A stretch of DNA of 64,000 bases from Variovorax paradoxus (GTDB lineage: Bacteria > Pseudomonadota > Gammaproteobacteria > Burkholderiales > Burkholderiaceae_C). The stretch covers positions 62,001 through 126,000 of the forward strand of contig NZ_JXQQ01000084.1 of NCBI RefSeq assembly GCF_000834655.1, in the 5' to 3' direction. Numbering within the stretch: the stretch's first letter is position 1; every line of letters starts with the position of its first letter. Made by a program: the position numbers and the translations under genes. Under the pieces are notes generated by a model. The model made no database searches. It was given only the letters and a program-made list of their open reading frames with translations, and had not been told where the DNA came from. Positions 26,078-34,300 of this stretch are shown here, one piece after another.

Positions 26078-26096
26078 ACTTTGGCCAGTCCAAAGT
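26078..26096. promoter_or_regulatory. palindrome just upstream of vgrG
   Basis: ACTTTGG-CCAGT-CCAAAGT, perfect 7-bp arms, ending 18 nt before the vgrG ATG and next to its ribosome site. An imperfect pair TTGTGTTAT/ATAACAAG lies 20 bp further up (26040-26060). Either an operator or an mRNA hairpin. Confidence 0.45.
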
Positions 26097-26114
26097 ATCC
26101 AGGGGGGAATTTCC

Positions 26115-28238
26115 ATGCCCAACGGCTCCGCGCAGCTTGCGCGCGTACTCAGCGTCTCGTCGTCCGCCATGCCCGCGCTGGGCAACGGGCCGGCGCTGGA
26201 ACCCGTCGCCATCGAGGGCGCCGAGGGGCTGAGCAGCCTGTTCCACTACACCCTGACCCTGGCGACGCCCGAGCGGCAGGGCTACAACGAGCGCCAGGCG
26301 GCCAACGTGGCCATCAAGCAACTGCTGGGCGAGATCCTCACCACGCACATCGTGCTCGATGGCCGCCCCGGCAAGGGCTCCGATCAGCGCCATATCTCGG
26401 GCCTGGTGACGCGGGTGCGATTCATGCGGCTGGAGAACCGGCGCGCGCTGTACGAGGCCGTGGTCGAGCCTTGGCTCACGCTGGCCACGCGCACCAGCGA
26501 CTACCGGATCTTCCAGAACCAGGACGTGCTGGCCATCGTGAACGAGGTGCTCGGCAAGTACGGCATGCCGTTTGCGATCCGCGCGAGCCGCAGCTATCCG
26601 CCGCGCGAATTCCAGGTGCAGTACGGCGAGAGCGACTTCGACTTCGTCGCGCGCCTCCTGCACGAGTGGGGGCTCTACTACTACTTCGAGCACGAGCAGG
26701 GCGCGCACCGGCTGGTGGTCGTGGACGACATGGCCTCCCACCAGCCGTTCGCCCACGCGGGCTACCAGACCGTCCCCTTCCACGCCGCGGAGGCCACCGT
26801 GCGCGAGGAGCACTGCGACCGCTTCAACGCCTTCGAAGAGTTGCAGAGCGGCCGCTGGGTGAGCGACGATTTCGACTTCAAGCGCCCCCGGGCGGAACTG
26901 CAGCAGGTGAGCGCCATGCCGCGCAAGACCGCGCAGAACACCTGGGAGCGCTACGGCTGGCCCGGCGACTACGTGGTGGAGTCCGAGGGCGAGCAGTTGG
27001 TGCGCACGCGCATGGAAGAAACCGGCAGCCAGGGCGAGCGCGCGAGCGGAGCGGGCAACCTGCGCGCGGTGGTGCCGGGGTGCCTTCTCACGCTGGAGCG
27101 CCATCCGCAGAACGAATCGAACCGCCAATACCTGGTGACCCACGCGCGCCTGCGGCTGCAGGACGTGGGCGATGCGAGCGCGCAGCAGGAATTCGAGTGC
27201 CGGGTGGATTTCGAGGCGATCCCGGCCAGCAAGGTCTTCCGCGCGCCGGTGCCGCCCGCGCCGCGCCCGCGCACCACGGGCCCGCAGACGGCCATCGTCA
27301 CGGGCCCGGCGGGCCGCGAGATCTGGACCGACGAATACGGCCGCGTGAAGCTCAGCTTCCACTGGAACCGCTACTGCACCAAGGACGAGAACAGCTCCTG
27401 CTGGGTGCGCGTGTCCTCGCCCTGGGCCGGCACCAATTTCGGCGGCATCCACATCCCGCGCATCGGCCAGGAGGTGATCGTCGATTTCGAGAACGGCGAC
27501 CCCGACCGCCCCATCGTGACCGGGCGCGTCTACAACGCCGACAACATGCCGCCGTGGGCACTGCCGGCCCAGGCGACCCAGAGCGGCCTGCTCACGCGCA
27601 GTTCCGAAGGCGGCAACGAGTCCAATGCCAATGCCTTTCGCTTCGAGGACAAGAAGGGCCAGGAGCAGGTCTGGCTGCACGCCGAGCGCAACCACGACAT
27701 CGAGGTGGAGAACGACGAGACCCACTGGGTGGGCCGCGACCGCGCCAAGACCGTGGACCACGACCAGTCCGAGCGCATCGGCAACAACAAGTCGATCACC
27801 GTGGGCGCCAACCACGTCGAGGAAATCGGCGAGAACAAGACGCTCACGGTCAAGCAGCACATGAGCCGCAACGTGCTCCTGACCTCCAGCGAGAAGGTCG
27901 GGCTCATCAAGAACACGGTGGTGGGTGTCGCGCAGAACTCCATGGTGGGCGTGGAGCGCATCGACATCGTGGGCAAGCAATACGACCTGAAGGTGGGCGA
28001 CGAATTCAACATCAGCGCGGGCTCCGACATCCTCCATTACGCGAAGAACAACAACACCTTCGGCACCGAGAAGATCCTCCTGAGCGGCCCCGGCGGCTTC
28101 ATCCAGATCGACGACAAGGGCATCGTCATCAACGCCAGGCACATCTGGCTGAAGTCGGACCAGATCGACTTCACCGGCCGGCAGTCGAACAAGGAATGCC
28201 TCTCGAGCAAGAAGCCCCGGATCAAGAGCGCCAAATGA
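26115..28238 (+). CDS. vgrG: type VI secretion spike protein VgrG
   Basis: A 707-aa VgrG (TssI). The gp27-like part has LFHYTLTLATPE and RHISGLVTRVRFM, then FQVQYGESDFDFVARLLHEWGLYYYFEH. The gp5-like OB region has GPAGREIWTDEYGRVKLSFHW and SSCWVRVSSPWAG. Repeated beta-helix units (EVENDETHWVGRDR, ERIGNNKSITVGANHVEEIG, NKTLTVKQH) form the spike. The C-terminus after GPGGFIQIDDKGIVINARH is short, so there is no fused effector domain. AGGGGGGAA precedes ATG 26115. It overlaps the next gene by 4 bp. No tss core genes are in the window, so this is an orphan locus. Confidence 0.96.
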   Translation: MPNGSAQLARVLSVSSSAMPALGNGPALEPVAIEGAEGLSSLFHYTLTLATPERQGYNERQAANVAIKQLLGEILTTHIVLDGRPGKGSDQRHISGLVTRVRFMRLENRRALYEAVVEPWLTLATRTSDYRIFQNQDVLAIVNEVLGKYGMPFAIRASRSYPPREFQVQYGESDFDFVARLLHEWGLYYYFEHEQGAHRLVVVDDMASHQPFAHAGYQTVPFHAAEATVREEHCDRFNAFEELQSGRWVSDDFDFKRPRAELQQVSAMPRKTAQNTWERYGWPGDYVVESEGEQLVRTRMEETGSQGERASGAGNLRAVVPGCLLTLERHPQNESNRQYLVTHARLRLQDVGDASAQQEFECRVDFEAIPASKVFRAPVPPAPRPRTTGPQTAIVTGPAGREIWTDEYGRVKLSFHWNRYCTKDENSSCWVRVSSPWAGTNFGGIHIPRIGQEVIVDFENGDPDRPIVTGRVYNADNMPPWALPAQATQSGLLTRSSEGGNESNANAFRFEDKKGQEQVWLHAERNHDIEVENDETHWVGRDRAKTVDHDQSERIGNNKSITVGANHVEEIGENKTLTVKQHMSRNVLLTSSEKVGLIKNTVVGVAQNSMVGVERIDIVGKQYDLKVGDEFNISAGSDILHYAKNNNTFGTEKILLSGPGGFIQIDDKGIVINARHIWLKSDQIDFTGRQSNKECLSSKKPRIKSAK

Positions 28239-28741
28239 GCCGCCTCAAGACCCGCGTGATCCACATCGCGGACGCCGAGCAGTTCGCCTCGGTCATCGGC
28301 GCGCATGCCGGGGGCAAATACATCCTGCTGGACCCTTCGGACGCGGTGCAGTACGAGGTGATCAAGGAAGTGAACAGCGCGCACAGCCGCTGCCTTTTCG
28401 ACGGCGAAGAAAAGGAGGCAGCCGGTCTCTCCGCCCCCTATCTCCTCGACTGGGAGGCGATCCGGCCGGGCAACCGCGCGGGAATTGCCGCCTACGTCGC
28501 GGCCGGGCACGGCGTGGTCATCATCTCGGCGCTCGCGCCCGATGCGCTCAAGCGCCGGCTGAAGGTGCGGCTGCATCCCAGGGGCAACTACGGGCAGCTC
28601 AACAAGTTCTATACGGCGATCAATGCCAGTTTCTTCTTTGAATCCGAGGAGCGGTTCAGCGAATTGCTCCAGCATGCATCGAAGATCTATTGCCGCAATT
28701 TCCGGGAACGGCACGATTACCTCGTCTACGAGGCGCAATAG
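28235..28741 (+). CDS. DUF4123-like type VI adaptor
   Basis: A 168-aa protein starting in the ATGA overlap with vgrG. It has the broad layout of DUF4123 (Tap/TEC) chaperones that load effectors on VgrG: GKYILLDPSDAVQYEVIKE, SRCLFDGEEKEAAGLSAPYL, then RLKVRLHPRG and a helical end. It is shorter than many members and the match is by eye. Position directly after vgrG supports the role. Confidence 0.65.
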   Translation: MSRLKTRVIHIADAEQFASVIGAHAGGKYILLDPSDAVQYEVIKEVNSAHSRCLFDGEEKEAAGLSAPYLLDWEAIRPGNRAGIAAYVAAGHGVVIISALAPDALKRRLKVRLHPRGNYGQLNKFYTAINASFFFESEERFSELLQHASKIYCRNFRERHDYLVYEAQ

Positions 28742-28746
28742 GAACC

Positions 28747-29274
28747 ATGGCCACCTTCGACAACGCCATTCCCAAGACGCATCCGGAAAATTCCTCGCTT
28801 CGCAAGACGCTGCGCGAATGCGACGGCGACGCCTGTACCTGCCTGAAGGAAAAGATCGAGGAAATCGCGAATTCCAACAAAGGGCCCGGCAGCCCGAAGG
28901 GATTGGCGACGCGGTTCGCGGAACAGGTGCAAAAAGGCGCGCAGCCGCCGGGTACGACTTCGTGGGCCAATCACCAGAACGAAATTGCACGCCAGCAAAA
29001 GAATTTGCAGGACCATATCGACGAATACGATCAATCTGGGTGTCCCAATGGCCAATTGCCTTCGGGTGTGCGCCAATTGGCGTCCCGCCCCTTGCCCACG
29101 CAGGCCGATTGGGATGCGAACAACGTACCGATGCAGGGCATCGACCCGACGCCCGCGTATTGGGTGGGCGGCGCGGCGGTTGCCGGGTATGTAGGGTACA
29201 AGGTCATCCGCGCCATTGGCGTGTCTTTCTTTACTTCTCCGGTGGGAGGCGCCGTGAGCCTTGCCTTGCCATGA
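28747..29274 (+). CDS. vgrG-associated protein of unknown function (effector candidate part 1)
   Basis: A 175-aa protein. A soluble N-terminal half has a small cysteine cluster (ECDGDACTCLKEKIEEI) and a charged helical region (NHQNEIARQQKNLQDHIDEY, then a lone cysteine in QSGCPNGQ). The end is hydrophobic: AYWVGGAAVAGYVGYKVIRA then IGVSFFTSPVGGAVSLALP. I recall proteins of this shape near vgrG/PAAR genes in Burkholderia and Pseudomonas, without assigned function. ATG 28747 follows the adaptor stop by 5 nt. The stop overlaps the next ATG. Membrane insertion or carriage of a toxin is possible. Local base composition is less GC-rich than neighbours. Confidence 0.75.
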   Translation: MATFDNAIPKTHPENSSLRKTLRECDGDACTCLKEKIEEIANSNKGPGSPKGLATRFAEQVQKGAQPPGTTSWANHQNEIARQQKNLQDHIDEYDQSGCPNGQLPSGVRQLASRPLPTQADWDANNVPMQGIDPTPAYWVGGAAVAGYVGYKVIRAIGVSFFTSPVGGAVSLALP

Positions 29275-29972
29275 ATGCGACCGACACGCCAGACTTTCAC
29301 GCCGATCGCATCTGGGGAGAAGCGGCTATTTATTTCAGCCTCGACCTGTCCTCGGCCCTTTGGGAATTTCTGGAGACCGACCTGGATTACAAGGACGTGC
29401 TGCAGATCAATAGAAAATCGATTCTTGAAAACAGAAAGAAAAACGAAAAATCCCAGTCTTCGGACGATAGAGTGAAGTCGCAGATATCGATAATTGCGAG
29501 GACGCACGCGGCCGCACTTCGAGCCGGCACCGCATCCTATTCCCGGTTTGTGGAAGAGAAATTTTCCGGCTTTCAAGGCTATAGTCGCAACGCATATTTC
29601 TTCAATCCCGCGCTGTTCGACTGCCTGAATTTCAAGGAAAACTTCCGCAAGCAACTGAAGTCCGAATTAGGCGACGAATTTGACCTCAACCTTGCCAACC
29701 GCTCGTTCGACGACCATCGGGCCATGCAACTGCACCGCGAGGCGCTGCAAATCGACCGCACCATCGAAGCCGGCAGCCTGTCGGCCTGGGACCGGGAACT
29801 GCTCGCGAAACACCGGGGCGTGCTGGGTGCGGTCGATCCGCTCGGAACGGTCGTTCAACTAGCAATTCTCCAATTGAAAAATCAAGCCGTGGAAAAATCG
29901 ATCGCCAAGATGAAACCGGATATCGTAGACAAGTTGCAGTCGATTTTCAAACGCACCATCGGAATTCATTGA
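29271..29972 (+). CDS. unknown 233-aa protein (effector candidate part 2)
   Basis: Starts in the ATGA overlap with the gene before it. A mostly helical soluble protein with no signal peptide or clear membrane segment; I recognise no domain. Notable parts are IWGEAAIYFSLDLSSALWEF, a very basic stretch NRKSILENRKKNEKSQS, and a C-terminal amphipathic end VEKSIAKMKPDIVDKLQSIF. Codon use (more A/T third positions such as AAA, GAA, AAT) differs from housekeeping genes here, which fits acquired DNA. Tight coupling to the preceding protein suggests a two-subunit product. Confidence 0.7.
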   Translation: MNATDTPDFHADRIWGEAAIYFSLDLSSALWEFLETDLDYKDVLQINRKSILENRKKNEKSQSSDDRVKSQISIIARTHAAALRAGTASYSRFVEEKFSGFQGYSRNAYFFNPALFDCLNFKENFRKQLKSELGDEFDLNLANRSFDDHRAMQLHREALQIDRTIEAGSLSAWDRELLAKHRGVLGAVDPLGTVVQLAILQLKNQAVEKSIAKMKPDIVDKLQSIFKRTIGIH

Positions 29973-29973
29973 C

Positions 29974-30690
29974 ATGAGCAGACAAGCGCGCCTCGGCGAA
30001 TTGATCGCCATTCTTTCTCTGGAAGATATGAAGGAGATTTATCCTTATATCGACCTGGAAGGCGATGCCGACTCCATTTGCGCCCTCTTCAGGGATGCAT
30101 TGCTCGATGCGGGTTATTCGCAAGACTACGAGAAAATAGCTGCATCGTTCCAACAATTGGTCTTGCCGAAAAAAGACCGGGACGCGCTGGACGCCTGGAG
30201 CCGCAGGCTCTATTTCGGCGTCCATGCCGAGGACATCGACGTCTCGTGCTGGCTGAAGATACTCAATGCGCTGCAGTTCCGGGGTGTCGAAGTGCAGGAT
30301 GCCGATCCAGCCGGCAAAGCGCTTGTTTCGAAGATGCTCGCGGAATACAAGCGCATCCAGGACGACGGATATGCCCGGGACGTGGACCGCATCAAGCAAT
30401 CTCCCATCCTGAATTCGCTCGACAAGAAAATAGCCGAAACATACAACTTCAATTATTTCGACGATTTCGCCGGCAACGATCCCTTTTTGACCGTCAAGGC
30501 AGTTCGCTCGGGCTTTCATCTCATTCGCTTCGTTGAAACAGCCGATGTCTTTGCCGAAACCGAATTTCCTTTCGATGCCCTGCGCGCGACGGGGCAAAAA
30601 CTCATCGATGAAGATGGCATATGGATGCCGCCCAAAACCAGCGTGTGCGACATCCGCGCCGTGGCCGATCGCAACAAGATACGCCCTTGA
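29974..30690 (+). CDS. unknown 238-aa protein in the T6SS island
   Basis: Begins 1 nt after the previous stop. An acidic, helical, soluble protein (ELIAILSLEDMKEIYPYIDL; DALDAWSRRLYFGVHAEDID; YNFNYFDDFAGNDPF). No signal peptide, no known motif. Composition is that of many cytosolic immunity proteins, so it might neutralise the product of one of the two genes upstream, but effector status is equally open. Confidence 0.68.
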   Translation: MSRQARLGELIAILSLEDMKEIYPYIDLEGDADSICALFRDALLDAGYSQDYEKIAASFQQLVLPKKDRDALDAWSRRLYFGVHAEDIDVSCWLKILNALQFRGVEVQDADPAGKALVSKMLAEYKRIQDDGYARDVDRIKQSPILNSLDKKIAETYNFNYFDDFAGNDPFLTVKAVRSGFHLIRFVETADVFAETEFPFDALRATGQKLIDEDGIWMPPKTSVCDIRAVADRNKIRP

Positions 30691-30698
30691 TTTTTTCC

Positions 30699-31052
30699 AT
30701 GGACTTGGCACCGGAAATCAGCGGTAAAAGCCCGATTGAAATTGCCACGCGCAATTTCTTCGAGCGGCATATTTTTCGTTTGACCGAATTCGTCTACGGC
30801 GAATACTTTTCGGACCGCGAATATCCGTTCTACCTGCTCCTTTCGGAAATCAGGACACTGGTCAGGGCGTGCGAGGAATTCGGGCTCGACGATATCGACT
30901 GGCTCGAGAAGGTCGTGCAGGATTTCTACTCGCCGCACCCGTCGCGATTCAGCCCCGAAGACATGAGCTACCTGATGTCGATCGTCGCGAGCAATTCATC
31001 CTCCGAAGGCAAAAGTGCGGCCATTGCCTCCTTCACCAAGAACCTCAGATGA
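30699..31052 (+). CDS. unknown 117-aa acidic protein (immunity candidate)
   Basis: A small acidic protein: EIATRNFFERHIFRLTEFVY, YLLLSEIRTLVRACEEFGLD, then DMSYLMSIVASNSS. No signal or membrane segment. It starts 8 nt after the previous stop and its TGA overlaps the PAAR ATG. Size and charge suit an immunity protein. Not recognised from any named family. Confidence 0.62.
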   Translation: MDLAPEISGKSPIEIATRNFFERHIFRLTEFVYGEYFSDREYPFYLLLSEIRTLVRACEEFGLDDIDWLEKVVQDFYSPHPSRFSPEDMSYLMSIVASNSSSEGKSAAIASFTKNLR

Positions 31053-31312
31053 GCGATCTCATCGTCTGCGTGGGCGACACCACGACCCACGGCGGCACCG
31101 TGCTCGAAGGCTTCTCGTCGTTCTCGATCGACGGAAAGATCCCCGCCGGCGTGGGCCACATGGTCGCCTGCCCGCTGTGCAAGGGCGTGTTCCCGATTTC
31201 GAGCGGCGGCCGCCGGGCCAAGGTGCAGGGCATGGAGATCGCGGTGGACGGCATGAAGACGGCCTGCGGCGCCGCGCTGATCGCGTCGCAGAGCCGCGCG
31301 GGCATCGAATAG
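31049..31312 (+). CDS. PAAR-domain spike-tip protein
   Basis: An 87-aa PAAR protein that sharpens the VgrG tip and can carry effectors. VCVGDTTTHGGTVLEG, MVACPLCKGVFPI and DGMKTACGAALIAS match PAAR proteins with zinc-binding His/Cys. It has no extension, so any effector must bind rather than be fused. The first start ATG 31049 overlaps the stop of the gene before. Closes the island; a strong terminator follows 14 bp later. Confidence 0.9.
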   Translation: MSDLIVCVGDTTTHGGTVLEGFSSFSIDGKIPAGVGHMVACPLCKGVFPISSGGRRAKVQGMEIAVDGMKTACGAALIASQSRAGIE

Positions 31313-31325
31313 CCAGCACGGCGGC

Positions 31326-31369
31326 GCGCCAAAGAAAAAAGGCCCCGAAGGGCCTTTTTTCTTTGGCGC
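31326..31369. terminator. bidirectional terminator with perfect 20-bp arms
   Basis: The left arm 31326-31345 (GCGCCAAAG, six A, GGCCC) and the right arm 31350-31369 are exact reverse complements around a CGAA loop. The six A and six T runs let it work for the PAAR gene (+) and the convergent CheA gene (-). Confidence 0.9.
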
Positions 31370-31391
31370 GGTGCAAGACCCGCCAGGGGCG

Positions 31392-34300
31392 TCAGGCAGC
31401 GGCCGCGAGCGTCGACTCGGTGGTGTACGCACGCACCAGGCGCAGCAGTTCCTCTTCCGAGTACGGCTTGCCCAGGTAGTGGTTCACGCCCAGCGTGCGC
31501 GCATAGTCGCGGTGCTTCTCGGCGATGCGCGAGGTGATCATGATGATCGGCAGTTCGGCCAGCGCGGCATCGGCGCGGATGTTTCGGGCCAGGTCGAAGC
31601 CGTCCATGCGCGGCATCTCGATGTCCGACAGCACCACCGACGGACGCTCCTGCTGCAGCCGCTCCAGCGCCTGCAGGCCGTCGGCCGCGAGCGACACGCG
31701 ATAGCCTTCGCGCTGCAGCAGACGCTGCGTGACGCGGCGCACGGTGATGGAGTCGTCCACCACCAGCACCAGCGGCACCTGCGGCGCCACGGGGGCCAGC
31801 ACCGGCATCGGCACCTGCGGTGCGTCCTGGTCGGCCGTGGCCGATGCGGCATGCGCCGGCACCGCGAGCGCGGCAGCCTGGCGCTGGCGCGCCTGATCGC
31901 CGTGCACTGCAGCGAGCGCCACCGGGTTGTAGATCAGCGCCACCGCGCCCGAGGCCAGCACCGAGATGCCGGCCAGGCCGGGCAGCCGCGCGAGCTGCGG
32001 GCCGAGGTTCTTCACCACGACTTCCTGGTTGCCCAGCACTTCGTCCACGTGCAGCGCAACGCGCTGTGCCGCGCTTCGCACGATCACGAGGGTGTTGTTC
32101 TTGGCACCGGCATGCTCGCTGCGGGTCGAGGCCTGCAGGAGCGCGCCGGCCCAGTAGAACGGCACCTGTTCGCTGCCGAACGGATGGCTGTTGTGCAGAT
32201 AGGCCGCTTCCAGGTCGGTTCCGCCCACGCGCTGCACCAGTTCCACCAGGTTCGACGGCACGCCGATCGACACCTCGCCGGCACGCAGCATCACCACGTG
32301 CGTCACGGCGGTGGTCAGCGGCAGCACCAGCTTGAAGGTGGTGCCCTGGCCGGCGGTGCTGTGCGTTTCGATGCGGCCGCCGAGCGCCGAGATCTGCGCG
32401 CGCACCACGTCCATGCCGATGCCGCGGCCTGCCAGTTCGGAGACCTGTCCGGCCGTCGAGAAGCCCGGCTTGAAGATGAGCTCGGTGGCTTCTTCCGGCG
32501 TGAGTTCCTGGTCGCCCGCCAGCAGTCCGAGTGCGCGGGCGCGCTCGGCAATGCGTTTCTGGTCGAGGCCGGCGCCGTCGTCGCGGAAGCTCACCGAGAC
32601 GTCGTTGCCTTCATGGTGCAGGTCGATGACGATCAGGCCGCTGGCGTCCTTGCCGGCTTTCTCGCGCGCCGCCGCATCCTCGATGCCGTGCGCCACGCAG
32701 TTGCGCAGCAAGTGCTCGAAGGCGGGCGTCATCCGGTCCAGCACGCCACGGTCCATTTCGATGGAGCCGCCGACGATGTCCAGGCGCACTTGCTTGCCGG
32801 TGTCCTTGGACGCCTGGCGCACCACGCGGTAGAGGCGGTCGGAGATGCCTTCGAACTCCACCATGCGCGTGCGCAGCAGGCCGCGCTGCAGTTCGCGGGT
32901 CTGGCGTGCCTGCACGCTCAGATCGTCTTCCGTCGCCTGCACCGTCTTTTGCAGGGTGCGCTGCACGGTGGCCACGTCGTTCACCGACTCGGCCATCATG
33001 CGGGTGAGTTCCTGCACGCGGGTGAAGCGGTCGAACTCCAGCGGGTCGAAGCTCTGCTGCGAATCCTTGGCTTGCGCCAGGCGCGACTGCATCTGGCTTT
33101 CGGCCTGCACTTCGATGTCGCGCAGCTGCTGGCGCAGGCGGTCCAGGTTGCCCGTGAGGTCGGAGAGCGATCCGCGCAGCTGGCCGAGCTCGGCCTCCAG
33201 GCGCGAACGCGTGATGATGACCTCGCCGGTCTGCGCGACCAGGCGGTCGAGCAGCTGGGTGCGGATGCGCACGGCCTGGCCCGATGCGGCGCGCAGCGGC
33301 GCAAGCAATGCGTGAGCCGGACGCGGCTGCAGCATGGTGACGGCCGGGCCGGCTGCTTCTTCCTGCGCGTCGGCAACCGGTGCGGCGTCTTCGTCGTTCG
33401 CCGGCACGCCGGTTTCGGACGCGACCTGCACCACCGCGATGGCCGGAGAAGGCGCGGTGGCCGCAGCCACGGCCTGGGCCATTTCGACCTGCGTGGCGTC
33501 GTCGGCCGCGCGCAGCGCGTCGAAGGTGGCCTGCAGGGCATCCAGGCGTGCCAGCAGTTTTTCGATGTCGGCCCGCTCCGCACCCTGGGAGCCCAGGATT
33601 TCGATCTCGGACTCCATGCGGTGCGCGCGTTCGCCCAGGCGCATGGCGCCGGCCAGGCGCGCACTGCCCTTGAGCGTGTGCAGCGTGCGCAGCACCGAGG
33701 CGCGCGGCGCGCTGTCGTCGGGGTGGTGCGACCACTGGCGAAGCGCCTCGCCCAGCTGGGGCAGCAGGTCGGCGGCCTCTTCCTCGAAGATCGGGAAGAG
33801 GTCGACGTCGACCGCGTCGGCCAGGTCGATGGCGTCTTCGGAATCGTCCAGCGCCACGTCGGCCATGCCGTCGCTGCTGGAAACGACCTGCTGGAACGGA
33901 CGCACTTCGCTGCGCACGGCGGCTTCGAGCGGCATCGGTGCCGCCGCGATGTCGCGCAGCGCCTGCAGCGTGCCTTCGGCCGGATCGCGGAGGAAACCTA
34001 CCGCGAACTGGTGCAGCAGGCGGCGCAACTCGTCGGCCGCGGCGACCAGCACCACGCCCTGCTCACGCGTGCCGCTGCCCTGCATCTGCAGGTGCTGCAG
34101 CGCCGATTCGAGCAGGCGCGCCATGCCCGAGAGGCTGTGGAAGCCCACGGTGGCCGAACTGCCGGCCAGCGAATGCGCGAGAGCGATGGTCGAGTCGGGC
34201 AGTCGTTCGTGCGATTCGAGCGCCCATTCACCCACGTCGGTGGCCAGTTGCCTGGACCATTCGTCGGCTTCGTTGAGATAGACGTTGTAGAGCGCGATGC

